DNA from: Dastarcus helophoroides
Lineage: Eukaryota; Arthropoda; Insecta; Coleoptera; Bothrideridae
DNA length: 64,000 nucleotides
Reading direction: 5' to 3'
NCBI GenBank assembly: GCA_028583605.1
Contig: CM053332.1
Coordinates: 26,017,485-26,081,484, forward strand
Shown here: one piece after another, positions 57,859 to 64,000 of the stretch
How the letters are laid out: every line of letters starts with the position of its first letter
How positions within the stretch are numbered: position 1 is the stretch's first letter
The notes under the pieces: model-generated
Databases searched by the model: none
Told to the model about the DNA's origin: nothing
The model's input: the letters and a program-made list of their open reading frames with translations, nothing else
Made by a program: the position numbers and the translations under genes

Positions 57859-58075
57859 AAGGCAAACGGCGGAGGAGCGCGAAGCCGAGCGGCAGGCGGC
57901 CAACAGGCTGATGCTCTCCCTTCAAGCGGAAGCCCTAACCAAGGGCTACATGAGCGAAGGTCCACCTCCCAACACGGGCCCCGGCGATACGGCTCTCAGC
58001 GCCCTGCAGAACCTGCAACCTTGGGCGGGACCGTACAGCGCCCCCCAACCGGCTCTAGCCGAATCCATGTGTTAG
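57859..58075 (+). CDS. C15: C15/TLX-class homeobox gene, last coding exon
   Basis: Follows TTGTTTCAG; the first A completes Arg57 of the homeodomain. It encodes [20 protein letters not shown], then [10 protein letters not shown], a Gly/Pro linker, and [15 protein letters not shown] before the end LAESMC and TAG (58073-58075). Seventy-one residues follow the split codon. The post-homeodomain helix [14 protein letters not shown] and the ALQNLQPWA block are shared with vertebrate TLX proteins, which supports orthology strongly. GC content is far above the surrounding DNA. A longer frame read from 57721 is in another register and is not the protein. Confidence 0.95.
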
Positions 58076-58390
58076 ACGAGACTGAAACCCGAGTGTATAA
58101 ATTCCATTGTTTTGGGGGCTTTCCCCAATCGATTAACGAAATATGTGATCTGAACTGCTTTATTTTGGCTTCGAATGCGATTGAAAGATGGACTAAAGGT
58201 GCAATAGAACTAATTTTGAAATATGTTCGTGTGACCCGCACGCCGTACTCGATCCGACAAACATTCTGTAATTATTAAAAGTAGTGTGATTTGTGTATAA
58301 TAAATATTATGATTGTAGATAATAAGGCGTTATTAATGTAAGCACTAGAATATAACATTACAAAATAAAATGTGACACATGCATTACTTA
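58076..58390 (+). promoter_or_regulatory. C15: C15 3' UTR with polyadenylation signals
   Basis: AATAAA at 58299-58304 (in TATAATAAATATT) and again at 58364-58369 (in CAAAATAAAATG). Transcript ends are expected about 10-30 bases after whichever is used. Low repeat content up to about 58560. Confidence 0.65.
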
Positions 58391-59040
58391 GTTTAATTAT
58401 TGCGTTTTGCACGACACCCGATCACTCCCATGCTCTAGCGTAGATAATTATGTGAAGATGTATGACAGCTACAGGAAGTGTATTGTTTAATAACAAGTTT
58501 TTTAACCATAACGAGAATCAGCTTCACTGAAAACGATCCTACTTTTAAAGCCTAATCCCAACTAATATAAAAATACGAAAAAGTATTTGTCCGCTTTTCA
58601 CGGCACAATTACTAAAGCGATTTTGCCAAAAAAATTGTATAGACGTACCTTGCAGGGTCTTGTAATTAATAGGATACGTTTTATTCCGGAAAACTCTTCT
58701 CAAACTAATATAACATCTAGAAAAAGCAAATAACCTTTCTCCATTTTATGTGGAGTAAATAACTGCAAAATTTGAGAGTGGTGACAGCGCCATCTAACGA
58801 CAGATTAACTTAGCTTATGATAACTTTGAACGAATTTAATATAATACCCTGATAGTGCCATCTAACGCAATAACTACCCAATATATAACTGGAGATTCAT
58901 TGGGAGGCAGCTTAATGTAGACATGATCGTATCAATGACTTTGAACAAAACATCATTCTGCAATTTGCACTCTTTAAAGTTATGTAAAGCTCCTTAAACT
59001 AATATTACTATATTTATTTAATTTTACAAATGAATTACAA
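58391..59040. other. Intergenic sequence downstream of C15
   Basis: Contains one more dispersed repeat copy (about 58580-58660: CCGCTTTTCACGGCACAATT, ACTAAAGCGATTTTGCC). Otherwise nothing recognised. Confidence 0.45.
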
Positions 59041-59515
59041 TGTCACTAGTAAATAATAAATATTTCGAAGAAAATGACGAACTTCGAGGAAATGGTCGAA
59101 TTTCGAGGAAACGGACGAATGTCAAGGAAAAGACGAATTTCGAAAAATTGACAAATTTCGAGGAAAAAGACGAATCTCGAAGTAAAAGACGAGCTTTCGC
59201 ACAGAAAGTCAGAATTTTTAGTCATTTATGAAAGACAAATTTTGAAAAATATCGAAGTTTCGAGAAGACGAATTTCGAGCAAAAAATGAAAATTTTCAAA
59301 AACAAGCCAAATTTTTTTTAATCGAAATTTAGAGAAAAAAAGTTGAAATTTCGAAATAAAAAACAAATTCAAGGAAGAGGACAAATTTTGAAGTAAAGAA
59401 GACCCAATTTTGGAATAAAATAAAAATTTCGAAAAATAACCCAATTTTGAGAAATATATCGAAATCTCGAGAAAACGAATTTCGAATAAAAGATAAAATT
59501 CTCAAAATCAAAACG
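59041..59515. repeat. A-rich GACGAATTTCGA degenerate repeat
   Basis: GAAAAAGACGAATTTCGAGG-type words, related to the material at 62460-64000. No gene. Confidence 0.6.
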
Positions 59516-59520
59516 TATTC

Positions 59521-60256
59521 TTCATGGTAGACCCTTATTGACCCTTATTATGTTTTTTTTAAATTTATTTAACATTTCTTCGGCCCAGTTTGGAAATATT
59601 TAAATTTTTATGGCTGTTGACAATTTTATAAACAGTTTTTGAAATGCGACTACGTGATATTTAAATTTATTGAAAACGTCACTTCATGACAGTTTACAAA
59701 TTAAAAGGTTAGTTTATTTTACATAGAATAGGAATAATGAAAAATAGGAGACCAAAAATTAGATATGGAAAAAATAAAAATTTTGTTTTTTTGATAAATT
59801 AGGAAAATATAAAAAAATACATAAAAGAGGTTGTAGCACTGGACATCGATGTTTCGCTCTCATTTGAGCTCATCAGCTGTGCATAACAAGGAAAGGGAAC
59901 AATGGGGAAGCAATACTTAAAAATAATTTTATTTTTCTTTATTATTTTTTTAATACAAAAAAGAAAACTAAAGAAATTTTAACATGAATAGACGTTTCAT
60001 CATTAATTCACTGTGTTAAAAATTTACTATGTTAAAAATTTAAATATTTGAAGCCCTATCCACAAGAAACAACTACTACGAGGGCTAATACCCCTTCCGG
60101 CATTGAACTACATTTGTGGGTTGAACTTACATGCTCTTGGTGACTACTGTTCCTAACCGCTGAAATCTATTCAGCTTGGTAGTTAGAAGCACTCACCATT
60201 TTCGGAGTCCGTTCGTTCCGTTAGAGGAATAGGTTTATTCTTAAGGGTCTACCATG

Positions 60257-60258
<2 letters not shown>
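59521..60258. mobile_element. MITE-B, 738-bp copy with 17-bp perfect terminal inverted repeats
   Basis: Left end TTCATGGTAGACCCTTA, right end TAAGGGTCTACCATGAA, exact reverse complements. Left interior matches MITE-B (TTTCTTCGGCCCAGTTTGGA, GAAATGCGACTACGTGATAT). From about 59690 on it differs from the other copies, including TCATTTGAGCTCATCAGCTG near 59860. That part may be a longer family member or an internal acquisition. The right end leads straight into a microsatellite. Confidence 0.75.
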
Positions 60259-62450
<2,192 letters not shown>

Positions 62451-62939
62451 TAAAACTAGACAAATTATTTGCACTTTTTATTTCGTTTGACAAATTATAG
62501 GGTCAAAAATTCGAAAAAATACGAATTTTGAAAAAATATCCATATGAGAAGACGAATTTCGGGCAAGAAATCGAAATTTTCAAAAAGTGAACGACTTTTG
62601 AGAAAAATTAAAATTTAAAAAAGATCGAAATTTCAAGAAGAATATCGAAATTTCGAAAAAAAGATCCAAATTTCGAGAAAAAAGTAGAAATTGAGTAAAA
62701 ATTAGAATTTTTCCTAGGATTGGTGATATTTCGAAAAAAAGGATTGAAATTTAGAGAAAAAGGCGAAAGGCAAAAAACCAAATTTTTTCTAAAAGGGTCA
62801 AACTTTGTCAAATTTCGAAAAAAGGACTAAATTTGTCAAAAAAAACTTCACGAAAAAAGTTAACATTTCGACTAAAAACCCAAATTTAGAGTAAAGTAGA
62901 ATGTTCGAAAAAAAAAAACGAATTTTGTGACAAATATCG
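62451..62939. repeat. A-rich degenerate repeat
   Basis: GAAAAAAGATCGAAATTTCG words. No gene. Confidence 0.55.
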
Positions 62940-63247
62940 AAATTTCGACACGACTTTCGAGACGACGAATTTCGAGACGACGACTTTCGCGACGACGAAT
63001 TTCGAGACGACGAATTTCGAGGCGACGAATTTCGAGACGACGAATTTCGAGGCGACGAATTTCGAGACGACGAATTTCGAGGCGACGAATTTCGAGACGA
63101 CGACTTTCGAGACGACGAATTTCGAGACGACGACTTTCGAGACGACGAATTTCGAGACGACGAATTTCGAGACGACGAATTTCGAGACGACGAATTTCGA
63201 GACGACGAATTTCGAGACGACGAATTTCGGGACGACGAATTTCGAAT
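62940..63247. repeat. 15-bp minisatellite, about 20 units
   Basis: The unit GACGACGAATTTCGA repeats in tandem with GACTTTCGA and GGCGACGAA variants. Because 15 is a multiple of 3, one frame per strand encodes a perfect pentapeptide repeat (ISRRR on +, SKFVV on -). It is flanked by the same words in degenerate form, so it is a locally homogenised patch, not a gene. Confidence 0.95.
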
Positions 63248-64000
63248 AAAAGATCGAAATTCTCAAAAACAAAACGAATTTTGAAAAAAAAATCGAACTT
63301 TTAAGAAAAAGACGAATTCTAAGAAAGAAGTTACGACTTCCAAAAACTCAGACACAATTTTCAGATAAAATCAAACGTTTGAAAAAAGACAAATTTTGAA
63401 AGAAATATCGAAATATCGAGAAAACGAATTTAAAGCAAAAAATCGAAAACCCAAAAAAAACGAATTTTCAAAAATATTAAATTTAGAGAAAAAGCTCGAA
63501 ATTTCGACACATAGATCGAAATTTTTCTCTAAATTTATTATTTTTGAAAAACCGATTTGTTTTTGGGGTTTGGCATTTTTTGCTCAAAATTCACCTTTTC
63601 GAAATTTCGATATTTCTCTCAAAATTCGTCTTTTTCAAATCTTTGAGAATTTCGACATAAAGATCGAAATTTCGAAAAAGAAATCGAAATTTGGGTAAAA
63701 AAAATGGACATTTTGAGAAAGAGGTCGAAATTTCGAGAAAAATCCGAATTTTGAGAAAAAAAGTCGAAATTTGACAAACATTCTAATATTTTCTAAAAGA
63801 GTCAAATTTGGTCGAAATTTCGAGAACAACATCGAAATTTGGAAGAAAAGGTCGAAAAATCCGAATTTTTAAGAAAAAAAGTCGAAATTTGACAAAAATT
63901 CTAATTTTTTCTAAAAGAGTCAAATTTGGTCGAAATTTCGAGAGCAACATCGAAATTTCGAAGAAAAGGTCGAAATTTTGAGAAAAAGATCGAAATTTTG
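63248..64000. repeat. A-rich degenerate repeat continuing to the window end
   Basis: AAAAAGTCGAAATTTGACAA words; a block at about 63690-63800 recurs at about 63830-63960 (TTTTCTAAAAGAGTCAAATT). A strand flip lies at about 63515-63640. No gene. Confidence 0.6.

Noticed and set aside
57721..58278. 185-codon + strand frame over the last C15 exon
   Set aside because: It is out of register with the C15 protein; the correct frame begins at the splice acceptor 57858/57859 and ends at TAG 58075.
62886..63304. Arg-rich (ISRRR)n or (SKFVV)n protein
   Set aside because: A product of a 15-bp minisatellite, with open frames on both strands and no start or splice context.

Overview
The window is eukaryotic nuclear DNA, AT-rich and dominated by repeats. 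It is almost certainly from an insect, and a beetle is my best guess (inference). The only host gene I can support is on the + strand: the last two coding exons of the TLX-class homeobox gene C15 (clawless in Drosophila; vertebrate TLX). The exons lie at 37580-37808 and 57859-58075. A 20,050-bp intron separates them and splits homeodomain codon 57. The upstream coding exons are not recognisable in the 37 kb before the homeobox exon, so they probably lie outside the window. The 3' UTR has two AATAAA signals.

Layout. 1-2.4 kb: A-rich tandem copies and a long CT tract. 2.4-5.9 kb: short repeats, a divergent solo-LTR-like copy and a hAT-type terminus. 5.9-8.1 kb: a ~433-bp tandem array. 8.5-10.4 kb: an array built on palindromic CGAAATTTCG words. 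10.9-13.4 kb: a ~383-bp tandem array with a MITE inside one copy. 15.1-15.5 kb and 34.4-34.75 kb: two solo LTRs, both flanked by ATAC. 17.6-29.6 kb: a three-level nest of DNA transposons. 29.6-37.5 kb: MITEs and A/T-rich sequence. 37.6-58.1 kb: the C15 exons and intron; the intron holds a GAGT-type satellite, a CGAAATTT array, a 142-bp array and a (ATTACCAAAAAA)-bearing ~350-bp array. 59.5-60.3 kb: a MITE whose right end runs directly into a 2.2-kb GATGAT microsatellite. 62.9-63.2 kb: a 15-bp minisatellite.

The most interesting region is the transposon nest. An outer element (17601-29573) is flanked by a 9-bp duplication. It encloses a Tc1/mariner-superfamily element with ~573-bp terminal inverted repeats and a DD41D-type transposase gene on the - strand. 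That gene is cut in two by a third element of 7,630 bp (18650-26279). The third element has its own 9-bp duplication, and the duplicated bases are the codons of the last catalytic Asp and its neighbours. It is a foldback-type transposon: ~250-bp outer inverted repeats, then two mirror-image arrays of about 20 units of ~134 bp each, and a 1.5-kb core. The core encodes a transposase-like C-terminal fragment, a Ulp1/SENP-like cysteine protease with all its catalytic residues, and a C4HC3 zinc finger.

Nearly all other long open frames in the window are by-products of simple repeats that lack stop codons; I do not call them genes.
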